From UBA5066 sp048500275 (GTDB lineage: Bacteria > Acidobacteriota > Thermoanaerobaculia > UBA5066): a stretch of DNA of 64,000 nt. The position numbers and the translations under genes are program-made. Location of the stretch: positions 1,240,001 through 1,304,000 of the forward strand of contig JASNYI010000003.1 of the NCBI GenBank assembly GCA_048500275.1, written 5' to 3'. The notes under the pieces were generated by a model. The model was not told the origin of the DNA. It searched no databases and worked only from the letters and a program-made list of their open reading frames with translations. Positions 34,001 through 41,144 of the stretch are shown here, piece after piece. Every line of letters begins with the position of its first letter. Within the stretch, counting starts at the first letter, position 1.

Positions 34001-35409
34001 ACCTCACCTTCCGCGCGAAGGGCTCCTTCGAGGCCTCGTCCACCTACTCGCTGCCGCCCGGGCAGCAGATCCACCCCGACATCTTCACGTTCCTCCAGGG
34101 CTCGACAGGGATGAGCGTCCCGGCCGGGAACAAGACCGCCTCGCTCCGGATCGAGGTGCGCGGAGCCGACAACCTCGTCCAGTTCGGCGCGCAGGTCCGC
34201 GTCACGACGCCGGCCACCCAGGCGCTCCGGGCCCAGGGGGTCATCGGACACTTCGGCCTCGCCTTCCCCGCCACCCCGCTCGGCCGGGCCGCCTCCGGCG
34301 AGGCGTTCGTCTTCGGCCTGCAGCAGACCTCGGCCGCCGGGGCCCCCGGCACGCGTTCGAACCTCGCCTGCGTCAACGCCGGGTCCGGCCCGGGCGGCCC
34401 GATCCGCCTGGAAGTGACCTACCACGACGGCGACACGGGGGCCGCGCACGCGACGAAGGACGTCCTCGACCTCGCCCCGTTCCAGTGGGACCAGAAGTCG
34501 ACGCCCCTCGCCGCGCGGGGGCTGAAGTACGGCTACGCCGTCGTGCGGCGCGTCTCGGGGAGCGACCAGTTCGTCTGCTACGGCGTCCTGAACGACAACC
34601 TGAACGGCGACGGCGCCTTCGTCCCGATGGTGCCGAACGACTTGCCGTCCCGCACCTCCGCCGCCGTCGTCCCCGTCATCCTCGAGGCGGCCGGATACAC
34701 CTCGGAGATGACGTTCGCGAACCGGACGCCGCGGGCCATCTCGGGGCTCTTCGCGCTCCTCCCCTCGGGCGACCCGGTCCCCGACTGGGGCTACTTCGAC
34801 CTCCCGGCCCGCTCGCAGTTCACCCTGCCGAACATCGTCCAGGAGCTGCGGGAGATCGGCTTCAACGCCCCCACGGGGACCGTGGGGAGCGTCTTCGTCC
34901 AGTTCCTCGACGGCCAGTTCCGGGTCGACCAGAGCGACACGCAGGCCCCGATCCCGACGAGCGACGGCTTCCTCGGCGTGAGGACGACGACGACGCGGGC
35001 GGGGGGGCAGCTCGGCCTCGCCTACGGCTACACGACGATCGGCGAGGCGGCCGACACGGAAGCCTGGGTCTACGGCCTCCAGCAGACGGGCGTGAGGGGA
35101 CAGGAAGGGGGAACGCGCGCGAACCTCGCCGTCGTCCACGCCCTGGGAGGGAACGTGGAGGACCTCCGCCTCGAGGTCACCTATTTCGGCTCGAACGGCG
35201 CCGAGCTCGGAAAGGAGCCTGACTGCTCCCCCTGCACGCTCGCGCCGGGCCAGTGGCGCCAGTTCAACACGCCCCTCGCCCGTTTCGGCGCCGCCCATGG
35301 CTACGCCCGGATCCGCCGCGTCGGCGGCTCGGACCAGTTCCTCGCCTACGGCGTCCTGAACGACCAGGGGAACGACGACGGCAGCTACGTCCCGATGATC
35401 GTGCCGTAG
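31084..35409 (+). CDS. Giant secreted BNR/sortilin-like beta-propeller protein with PKD and tandem C-terminal modules
   Basis: A 1,441-residue protein with a signal peptide (about 1-25). Residues about 110-840 hold at least six Asp-box turns (STDGGSTW, SKDGGRTW, SSDGGDTW, SDNGGQNW, SEDGGLSW, SVDGGRSF), the pattern of BNR or sortilin-type propellers often annotated as exo-sialidase-like. A PKD domain follows (about 853-932, ASWNWSFGDGTTS and YSVTLTVTNAAG). From about 940 two modules of about 250 residues end with DGAFVPM and DGSYVPM; the same module occurs in two other proteins here. ATG at 31084 is chosen for the GGGAGG site. No active-site residues for sialidase are evident, so binding or adhesion is as likely as catalysis. 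Confidence 0.85.
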   Translation: MRRTAPVTLSLATALFLAFPAPAAPPSSPPVLDGPIAHSGRRNVPNLLLVGAPIGKAQKKEATHEGRTYWEARREWEQLERAELPAAPILRSVSAEIYRERLRQRTQDGGPQPLNATLAAVGWKSLGPTTDAGRVRDYSFTADGSRLYAATANGGIWMLTRQGGPGADYGNPVNLTDDLPLLTFGAVAVAPSNQNVVYAATGEQSPMSGSQVLGLGTLRSTDGGSTWSFNTTSVTGGAFDVIPSQYSYDLDVHPTNPDDVLLGTFNGIFRSKDGGRTWVNRLPAAGNNLLEMRRQGVNLARSPANANVIWAGLWGGLAFSSDGGDTWQVAFEDIAQQVGFGGIPIRSLVAIAPSNPNRIYWFVAGYDAQRGYSQVGVFRSDNGGQNWGTALGPPQGQGYPLIAGTQGWTFLGLAVDPTNPDRVIAGGLDTWRSEDGGLSWTQISQWTLPERHPQFNHADVNVITFEPGRSVFWMGTDGGLFRSVDGGRSFIWKNDGVVARMFSSLAQHPTDPYRLYAGTQDNGTMRLSGDSTSAWKKIFYGDGYDCAVNYQDPNIVYATNFSGYTSRADDGGESEESFRLTTCPPDAQTTSQCTVPPVTSFRSRLAMDPVDPRVLYTMTDRIYRTSNGAATAADWQPVYAEYFCSDGISTQPCPQAQKSYASCSSISIKPTDRGRVAFGTAAGYVVYTLNGFQNASLLNLGSQVNAIAWDPSDPNAFFVGLESATELIQGQGRHVIWRIAALDQQQKTAAVASAGIGVPVTYAGGSFTFFAPVDSLAISPVNPNLMFAGTKYGIFRSTDKAQSWSRFGDDFPATWVSYLLFSPDGTKLRAATWGRGMWEINPSGGAPGSTSPPTADFTFSPEAPKPGQTVSFSDRSQGGAASWNWSFGDGTTSTSQNPVKVWAGPGSYSVTLTVTNAAGSRSVTKGVTVSYGSTGTGDAYTYLLPIVLTSSGAGGAFFTSELTLTNRSGRTLNLTFRAKGSFEASSTYSLPPGQQIHPDIFTFLQGSTGMSVPAGNKTASLRIEVRGADNLVQFGAQVRVTTPATQALRAQGVIGHFGLAFPATPLGRAASGEAFVFGLQQTSAAGAPGTRSNLACVNAGSGPGGPIRLEVTYHDGDTGAAHATKDVLDLAPFQWDQKSTPLAARGLKYGYAVVRRVSGSDQFVCYGVLNDNLNGDGAFVPMVPNDLPSRTSAAVVPVILEAAGYTSEMTFANRTPRAISGLFALLPSGDPVPDWGYFDLPARSQFTLPNIVQELREIGFNAPTGTVGSVFVQFLDGQFRVDQSDTQAPIPTSDGFLGVRTTTTRAGGQLGLAYGYTTIGEAADTEAWVYGLQQTGVRGQEGGTRANLAVVHALGGNVEDLRLEVTYFGSNGAELGKEPDCSPCTLAPGQWRQFNTPLARFGAAHGYARIRRVGGSDQFLAYGVLNDQGNDDGSYVPMIVP

Positions 35410-35420
35410 ACGCGTCGCGC

Positions 35421-35452
35421 GTGCGGGACCGGGGCGCGCTCCGGTCCCGCAC
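35421..35452. terminator. Strong hairpin after the beta-propeller gene
   Basis: GTGCGGGACCGG and CCGGTCCCGCAC form a perfect 12-base stem with an eight-base loop, starting 12 bases after the stop at 35409. No T run follows, so it may act as a terminator needing Rho or as a 3' end stabiliser. Confidence 0.6.
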
Positions 35453-35572
35453 CGGCGATCCACCGCCCGCCACATCTCCGCCGCGCGCGTGACGGAATGC
35501 ACTTCCGGTCCGCCGCGGCGGGCGATATCGTCCCTCCCAGCCGACAGCTCATCTCCCGGAAGGAGGGACGTC

Positions 35573-36331
35573 ATGAACCGACGCCTCTGCACGTGCATTC
35601 GGGCGGGCCTGCTCGCCCCCCTGTTCCTCCTCTCTCTTCCCGCCGCCGCGCTCTCGCGCGAGATGCCGGTGGACGAGGTCTTCACCGCCGGCGAGGCGGT
35701 CTTCGTCGGGACGGTCGTCTCCACGCGCGCCGTCTGGGGCGACGGGCAGAAGATGATCTGGACCGAGTACACGTTCGACGTCCGCGAGTCCTGGAAGGGC
35801 GAACGGGCTTCGCGCCGTGTCGTCCGGGTGGCGGGCGGGACGCTCGACGGGCGGTCGATCCAGCTCTCCCACGTCCCGGGCTTCGAGGTCGGCGGGACCT
35901 ACGTCGTCTCGGCCTTCGCGAACGAGCACCTCTACGCCTCCCCCGTCGTCGGGACCGAGCAGGGGCTCTTCCGGGAGGTGATCGAGGAGGTGACGGGCGA
36001 GACGCTCCTCGTCGACTCCGAGGGGCAGAGGCTCGAGCGCGACGGCGCGGGCCGGCTCGTGAGGGGCCGCCCCTCAGAGCCCGGCGCGGCGCCCGGCCTC
36101 GTGAGGCTCGTCTCGAACCAGGAGATGGCGATGCGCGCCTCCGAGGTCTCTCCCCGGAAGCTCCCCGACCCGGTCTACCGCGACGCGGCCGGGAACGTCG
36201 TCGCCAAGGCCCCCGCCCGCGTGACCCGTCCCCGCAACGCCGTTCCCCTCCGGCTCGACGGGGCGACCGTGACCGTCTCGTCGCTGAGGGAGCACGTCGC
36301 GAAGCTCCTCGGCCCGAAGGCGGAGAGGTGA
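35573..36331 (+). CDS. Secreted protein of unknown function, partner of the metalloprotease gene
   Basis: A 252-residue protein with a signal peptide (about 1-28) and a very good AAGGAGGGACG site. Residues 35-130 form a compact beta domain (VFVGTVVSTRAVWGDGQKMIWTEYTFDVRESWKG, VRVAGG, GGTYVVSAF), which looks like a beta-barrel or OB-like unit; the C-terminal half is less ordered. I recognise no named family. It ends four bases before the protease start, so the two are probably co-transcribed. A chaperone, inhibitor or co-secreted partner is plausible but not shown. Confidence 0.75.
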   Translation: MNRRLCTCIRAGLLAPLFLLSLPAAALSREMPVDEVFTAGEAVFVGTVVSTRAVWGDGQKMIWTEYTFDVRESWKGERASRRVVRVAGGTLDGRSIQLSHVPGFEVGGTYVVSAFANEHLYASPVVGTEQGLFREVIEEVTGETLLVDSEGQRLERDGAGRLVRGRPSEPGAAPGLVRLVSNQEMAMRASEVSPRKLPDPVYRDAAGNVVAKAPARVTRPRNAVPLRLDGATVTVSSLREHVAKLLGPKAER

Positions 36332-36335
36332 GGCC

Positions 36336-39245
36336 GTGAAGAACGCCTTCCGCGCCCTCGCCGCCCTCCTCGTCCTCTCCCCCACGCCCCTCCTCGCCCA
36401 GGCGAGCGCCAACGCCCGGTGGGTCGACAACGAGGGGTGCTGGTGCGGCTACCAGACCGGGATCAAGCGCGACTACTGGGTCCGAGGACGCAACGCCTCG
36501 GCCGCCGAGAAGCAGGCGACCGCCGACATGCTCGTGGAGTGGAACCGCTACGTCGACCTCTTCAACGTGAGGATCGACTCCGGAAGCACCCTCGGCTCGC
36601 AGAACGGCGTCAACGAGGTCAACACCTACATCACCTCGTCCGAGGCGAACGCCCAGTACGGCTTCACGATGGAGCCGGGCCTCTTCGGGCGGGCCGTCAT
36701 GTTCCCCTCCGCCGCGTTCGGGAACTTCAACGAGTGCCGCGACTTCGTCGCCAGCGGCTGCGGCCCCTACACCGAGACCGACGTCGTCATCAACGCCGGC
36801 TTTTCGTCCGGCTGGACCCCGGACTGGTTCGCGCCGGGAAACGATCAGCGCGGGGGCCTCGCGATGGTCCAGGCGACGGTGCTCCACGAGGTGGGGCACA
36901 CGCTCGGCCTCCACCACATCTTCCAGCTCCCCGGGCAGGGCGCGAACAGCTTCTCGACGATGAACTACGCCAACGACGACGCCGCGCGGTGGGTGACGCG
37001 GATCGACTCGAAGACCGTTCGGACGCAGTACCCCTCGCGGTCCGGCGCGCTCCTGGACATGGCGATCTACCCGCTCGTCTACGGCAACAACAAGTACGCG
37101 CAGGAGTACGCGACGCTCTCGAAGTCGTCCGTCACGCCGGGCGAGTCGTTCACGATCGACCGCTGGACGATCCAGAACGTCGGCAACCAGGCCGCCTCGA
37201 ACATCGTCGTCACGTTCTACGCCTGGCCGCGGTCGAGCGGCCGGCAGTACCCCCAGCCGGGCGACGTCGTCCTCGGAACCGCTTCGTTCTCGTCGGCCGT
37301 CGTCGACGGCGAGGGCGCGTTCACCGGGACGCCCGTCTCCGTCCCCGGCGGCACGGCCGCGGGCGAGTACTTCGTCGGCGCGATCGTCACCGTCAACGGC
37401 AGCGAGGACCTCGCCTGGCAGGCGGGGAAGCCCTCGAACAACCGGTTCATCGTGGGCCACGACCCGCGGGCCGTCCTGCGCGTCCTCGCGGTCGCGGGCG
37501 GCGCCACGCTCGCCGCCGACTTCTCCTACTCGCCCGTGACGCCCCTCGCCGGCCAGCCGGTGAGCTTCGTCGACGCGTCCCGCGGGAATCCCACGAGCTA
37601 CTCGTGGAGCTTCGGCGACCCCTCCTCCGGCGGCGCGAACTCCTCGACGCTGAAGAACCCGTCGCACACGTTCGCGGGCCCCGGCACGTACACCGTCACG
37701 CTCTCCGTCTCGGCCGGCGGCCCCGCCGTCCAGACGCAGCGGTCGATCACCGTCGCCGGCACGCCGACGACGGGGGGCAGCTCGGTCCAGACGCTCTTCA
37801 TCCCGATCGTCCTCGACGTCGCGGGAGCCGGGTCCGCCCGCTTCGGGTCCGAGCTGACGCTCGCGAACCGGGGAACGACGACCGCGACGGCGATCCTCAC
37901 CTATACGGCCGCGAGCGTCATCCAGGGGGCCTCCGGAAGCGGGACCGTCACCGAGACGATCCCGCCGGGGCGCCAGCTCGTCTTCCCCGACACGATCGCC
38001 TACCTGCGCAGCAAGGGGCGGCCGATCCCGGGCGGAGGGACGAACCAGGGAGGAACCCTGCGCGTCCGGTTCGAAGGGCTCTCGTCCGAGGACGCGGGAT
38101 TCGCCGGTGTGCGCACCACGACGCCGTCGGGCAACGGCCGGGCCGGACTCTCGTACCCGGGGCTCCCGCCGTCGCAGCTCCTCCAGGGCGAGTCGGTCAT
38201 CATCGGCCTGAGGCAGAACTCCGCCGACCGGAGCAACCTCGCCCTCGCCAACGCCGGGACGAGCGGCACGATCCGCCTGAAGGTCTACCTCGTGAAGGGC
38301 GACGGCTCGCAGGCGGTCTACCTCGACCCGGAGACCCAGCTGGGGCCCGGGCAGTGGACGCAGCTGAACGCCGTCCTCACGCTCCCGGACCCTGACTGGG
38401 CCGACGGCTGGGTCTTCATCGAGCGGACCTCGGGGACGGAGCCCTACACCGCCTACGCCGTCTTCAACGACAACGCCACGAACGACGGCTCGTTCGTCCC
38501 CGCCTTGCCGGTCGAGTCGGTCGTCGCCTTCAGCACGGTCCCCGTCCTCGTGGAGACCCCGACCTTCCAGAGCGAGCTCGTCCTCTCGAACCTCTCCGAC
38601 GAGCCCGGCTACGCCTTCCTCGAGTACTTCGAGTCGGCCGCCGCCCCCGGCACGTCCACCGGCCTCTTCTACGTCGAGCTGGAACCCCTCGAGCAGGCGA
38701 TCTTCCCCGACATCATCCACGCGCTCCGGAGCTCCGGCGCCCCGATCGGCCCCCGGGGCGCGACCTACGCCGGCGCGCTCGACGTCGCCTACGCGAGCGA
38801 CACGTCCCTCCTCGCCGGCCTCTCCGGAGCGCGCACAGGCGCCCCCGCGCCGATCGGCGGGCAGTACGGGCTCTTCTACTCCGGCCTCTCCGGCGGCGAG
38901 TCTGCCGTCGACGCCTGGATCTACGGCCTCCAGCAGAACTCGGCGGCGCGCTCGAACCTCGCCATCGTGAACGCGGGCCTCTTCAACGAGCCGATCACCC
39001 TTCGCCTCGAGGTCTGGAACGGGGCGACCGGGCAGAAGGCGAGCGAGAAGCTGATCGGCCCGCTGGCCCCGGGGCAGTGGCACCAGGAGAATGGAGTCCT
39101 CGGAGGAATCGCCAACGGCTACGTCCACCTCACGGTCGTGGCCGGCTTCGACACCTTCCTCGCCTACGGCGTCGTCAACGACGGCGCCACGGCGGCGAGC
39201 GGGACGAACGACGGGAGCTACGTCCCCATGGTCGTCTCGCAGTGA
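36336..39245 (+). CDS. Secreted matrixin-like zinc metalloprotease with CARDB, PKD and tandem C-terminal modules
   Basis: A 969-residue protein starting with GTG. After a signal peptide (1-21) comes a metzincin domain with HEVGHTLGLHH (His184, Glu185, His188, His194) and a Met-turn in SFSTMNYAND. Then follow a CARDB-like beta region (about 235-380), a PKD domain (about 393-477, TSYSWSFGD) and two modules of about 240 residues (about 483-725 and 726-969) that end NDGSFVPALP and NDGSYVPMVVSQ. All catalytic residues are present. The modules match those of the beta-propeller and sugar dehydrogenase proteins in this window. Likely an extracellular or surface protease. Confidence 0.88.
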   Translation: MKNAFRALAALLVLSPTPLLAQASANARWVDNEGCWCGYQTGIKRDYWVRGRNASAAEKQATADMLVEWNRYVDLFNVRIDSGSTLGSQNGVNEVNTYITSSEANAQYGFTMEPGLFGRAVMFPSAAFGNFNECRDFVASGCGPYTETDVVINAGFSSGWTPDWFAPGNDQRGGLAMVQATVLHEVGHTLGLHHIFQLPGQGANSFSTMNYANDDAARWVTRIDSKTVRTQYPSRSGALLDMAIYPLVYGNNKYAQEYATLSKSSVTPGESFTIDRWTIQNVGNQAASNIVVTFYAWPRSSGRQYPQPGDVVLGTASFSSAVVDGEGAFTGTPVSVPGGTAAGEYFVGAIVTVNGSEDLAWQAGKPSNNRFIVGHDPRAVLRVLAVAGGATLAADFSYSPVTPLAGQPVSFVDASRGNPTSYSWSFGDPSSGGANSSTLKNPSHTFAGPGTYTVTLSVSAGGPAVQTQRSITVAGTPTTGGSSVQTLFIPIVLDVAGAGSARFGSELTLANRGTTTATAILTYTAASVIQGASGSGTVTETIPPGRQLVFPDTIAYLRSKGRPIPGGGTNQGGTLRVRFEGLSSEDAGFAGVRTTTPSGNGRAGLSYPGLPPSQLLQGESVIIGLRQNSADRSNLALANAGTSGTIRLKVYLVKGDGSQAVYLDPETQLGPGQWTQLNAVLTLPDPDWADGWVFIERTSGTEPYTAYAVFNDNATNDGSFVPALPVESVVAFSTVPVLVETPTFQSELVLSNLSDEPGYAFLEYFESAAAPGTSTGLFYVELEPLEQAIFPDIIHALRSSGAPIGPRGATYAGALDVAYASDTSLLAGLSGARTGAPAPIGGQYGLFYSGLSGGESAVDAWIYGLQQNSAARSNLAIVNAGLFNEPITLRLEVWNGATGQKASEKLIGPLAPGQWHQENGVLGGIANGYVHLTVVAGFDTFLAYGVVNDGATAASGTNDGSYVPMVVSQ

Positions 39246-39266
39246 CCCGGCTGCGGCGGCCGAGCC

Positions 39267-39272
39267 TATGAT
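39267..39272 (+). promoter_or_regulatory. -10 box for a probable leaderless nagZ transcript
   Basis: TATGAT ends nine bases before the GTG at 39282 and no ribosome binding site lies between them. The gene before it ends at 39245, so the promoter sits in the 36-base gap. Confidence 0.5.
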
Positions 39273-39281
39273 CCGGTCGCC

Positions 39282-41144
39282 GTGACGTACTCCCAGACTG
39301 CCGCCCGGACGACGGGCCGCCGGAACCCCGGCGGCCCGTTTCTTCTCCCCCTTTCCGTGGCCCTCCTGGCCGCCGCCTGCACCGCGACCCGGCCTGGCGG
39401 CGCTCCGGCCCCGGCCGGTCCGGCCGTCCCGGCCCTCGCCGGCCGGGCCCCCTCCGTCGCCTCCCTCTCCCTCCGCGAGAAGGCGGGGCAGGTCGTCATG
39501 GTCGGCTCGCGCGGCGTCTACCGCGCCGAGGACGACCCCGAGTACCTCGAGCTCGCCCGCCTCGTCTCCGAGGAGGGGATCGGCGGCGTCATCTGGTTCC
39601 TATCGACGCCCCTCGAGACGGCCGACCTCAACCACCGGCTCAACGCCCGGGCGAGGGTCCCGCTCCTGGTCGCCGCCGACCTCGAGGCCGGCCCGGGTAT
39701 GCGCTTTCCCGACCTGGGCCACGGGCCCTCCGCGATGGCCGTCGCGGCCGCGGGAGACCTCGACCTGGCGTACCGGCGCGCGAAGGCGACGGCCGAGGCC
39801 TCGCGCGCCCTCGGCCTCCACGTCGTCTTCGCCCCGGTCGCCGACGTGAACAACTCCCCCGACAACCCGGTCATCAACGTCCGCAGCTTCGGCGAGGAGC
39901 CGGCGGCGGTCGGCCGGTTCGTGGCGGCGACGGTGAAGGGGCTCCAGGACGGCGGCGTCATCGCGACGCTGAAGCACTTCCCCGGGCACGGCGACACCGC
40001 CGTCGACTCGCACCGCTCGCTCCCGGTTCTCCCCTTCGACCGGGCCCGTCTCGACGCCCTCGAGCTCGTCCCGTTTCGCGCCGGCCTCGCCGCGGGCGCC
40101 CGCGCCGTCATGACGGCCCACCTCTCCGTCCCGGCCCTCGACGCGACGCCGGCGCCGCCCCTCCCGGGCGGGAGCCCCGTCTATGCGGGAATGGCCGTCG
40201 AGGTCGAACGGGAGGGGACGGTCCCCTCGACCCTTTCCCACGCGATCACGACGACGCTCCTGCGCGAGGAGCTCGCGTTCGACGGCCTCGTCTTCACCGA
40301 CGCGATGGACATGGGGGGCGTCACGGCGCACTTCGAGACCGGGGAGGCCGCAGTTCGCGCCATCGAGGCGGGGGCCGACGTCGTCCTGATGCCCCCCGAC
40401 CCGAGAGTCGCCATCGCGGCGATCGTCGCCGCCGTGGAGAGCGGCCGGTTCCCCGAGGCCCGTCTCGACCAGGCGGTCGCCCGTCTCCTTTCCGAGAAGG
40501 AGCGTCTCGGGCTCTTCCGGGAGAGGAGCCTGCCCCTCCAGGAGATCGCCGGCAGGGCCGGCACGCGGGCGCAGAAGGCGACGGAGGAGGAGGTCGCCCG
40601 GCGCGGCCTGGCCCTCGTCCGCGAGGCACCGGGGGTGCTCCCGCTGAAGAACGAGTCGAAGCTCCTCGTCCTGGCGGTCCACGACGAGCGGACTGTGGCG
40701 GCGATCGACGGCACGCTCCAGGCCGAGCTGGGAAAGCGGGCGGCCTCCGTCGACTTCGTCCGCCTCGACCCGACCTCCTGCGCCGGAGACGGCGCCGCCG
40801 CCGCGGCCCGGGCGGCCGACGCCGACGCCGTCCTCGTCGCCCTCTTCGTCCGCCCCCGCTCGGGACGCGGGACGATCGAGATCCCGGCCGAGGGGAAGGC
40901 GGCGATCGAGGCCCTCCTCGCCTCGGGGAGGCCCGTCGTCTCCGTCGCCTTCGGAAGCCCCTACCTCCTCCGGGACCTGCCGGGGCTGGCGACCTACCTC
41001 TGCGCCTTCGGCCCCCAGGCCCTGGTCCAGACCGCGGCCGTCCGGGCCCTCTACGGAGAGGAGGAGATCGGCGGACGGCTTCCCGTGACCATTCCCGGCA
41101 TCGCCCCGCGCGGCTCCGGGATCCGGAAAGGGGCGTACAAGTGA
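39282..41144 (+). CDS. nagZ: Beta-N-acetylhexosaminidase, glycoside hydrolase family 3
   Basis: A 620-residue GH3 enzyme. The NagZ signature KHFPGHGDTAVDSH (residues 231-244) holds the catalytic His and partner Asp, and the nucleophile lies in GLVFTDAMDMGGV. A second alpha/beta domain follows from about residue 430, as in longer Bacillus-type NagZ. The N-terminus has a hydrophobic segment ending LLAAAC, a plausible lipoprotein site at Cys33, so it is probably exported and lipid-anchored. It removes terminal GlcNAc from peptidoglycan fragments. Its stop overlaps the next start as GTGA, coupling it to the amidase-NamZ fusion. Confidence 0.93.
   Translation: MTYSQTAARTTGRRNPGGPFLLPLSVALLAAACTATRPGGAPAPAGPAVPALAGRAPSVASLSLREKAGQVVMVGSRGVYRAEDDPEYLELARLVSEEGIGGVIWFLSTPLETADLNHRLNARARVPLLVAADLEAGPGMRFPDLGHGPSAMAVAAAGDLDLAYRRAKATAEASRALGLHVVFAPVADVNNSPDNPVINVRSFGEEPAAVGRFVAATVKGLQDGGVIATLKHFPGHGDTAVDSHRSLPVLPFDRARLDALELVPFRAGLAAGARAVMTAHLSVPALDATPAPPLPGGSPVYAGMAVEVEREGTVPSTLSHAITTTLLREELAFDGLVFTDAMDMGGVTAHFETGEAAVRAIEAGADVVLMPPDPRVAIAAIVAAVESGRFPEARLDQAVARLLSEKERLGLFRERSLPLQEIAGRAGTRAQKATEEEVARRGLALVREAPGVLPLKNESKLLVLAVHDERTVAAIDGTLQAELGKRAASVDFVRLDPTSCAGDGAAAAARAADADAVLVALFVRPRSGRGTIEIPAEGKAAIEALLASGRPVVSVAFGSPYLLRDLPGLATYLCAFGPQALVQTAAVRALYGEEEIGGRLPVTIPGIAPRGSGIRKGAYK

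Noticed and set aside
31041..35222. Alternative plus-strand frame of similar length over the beta-propeller gene
   Set aside because: Arg/Pro-rich composition, no signal peptide or Asp-box; the propeller, PKD and modules are all in the other frame.
35682..39128. 1,148-residue minus-strand frame opposite the metalloprotease
   Set aside because: Composition is typical of antisense frames in GC-rich genes and no domain is visible.
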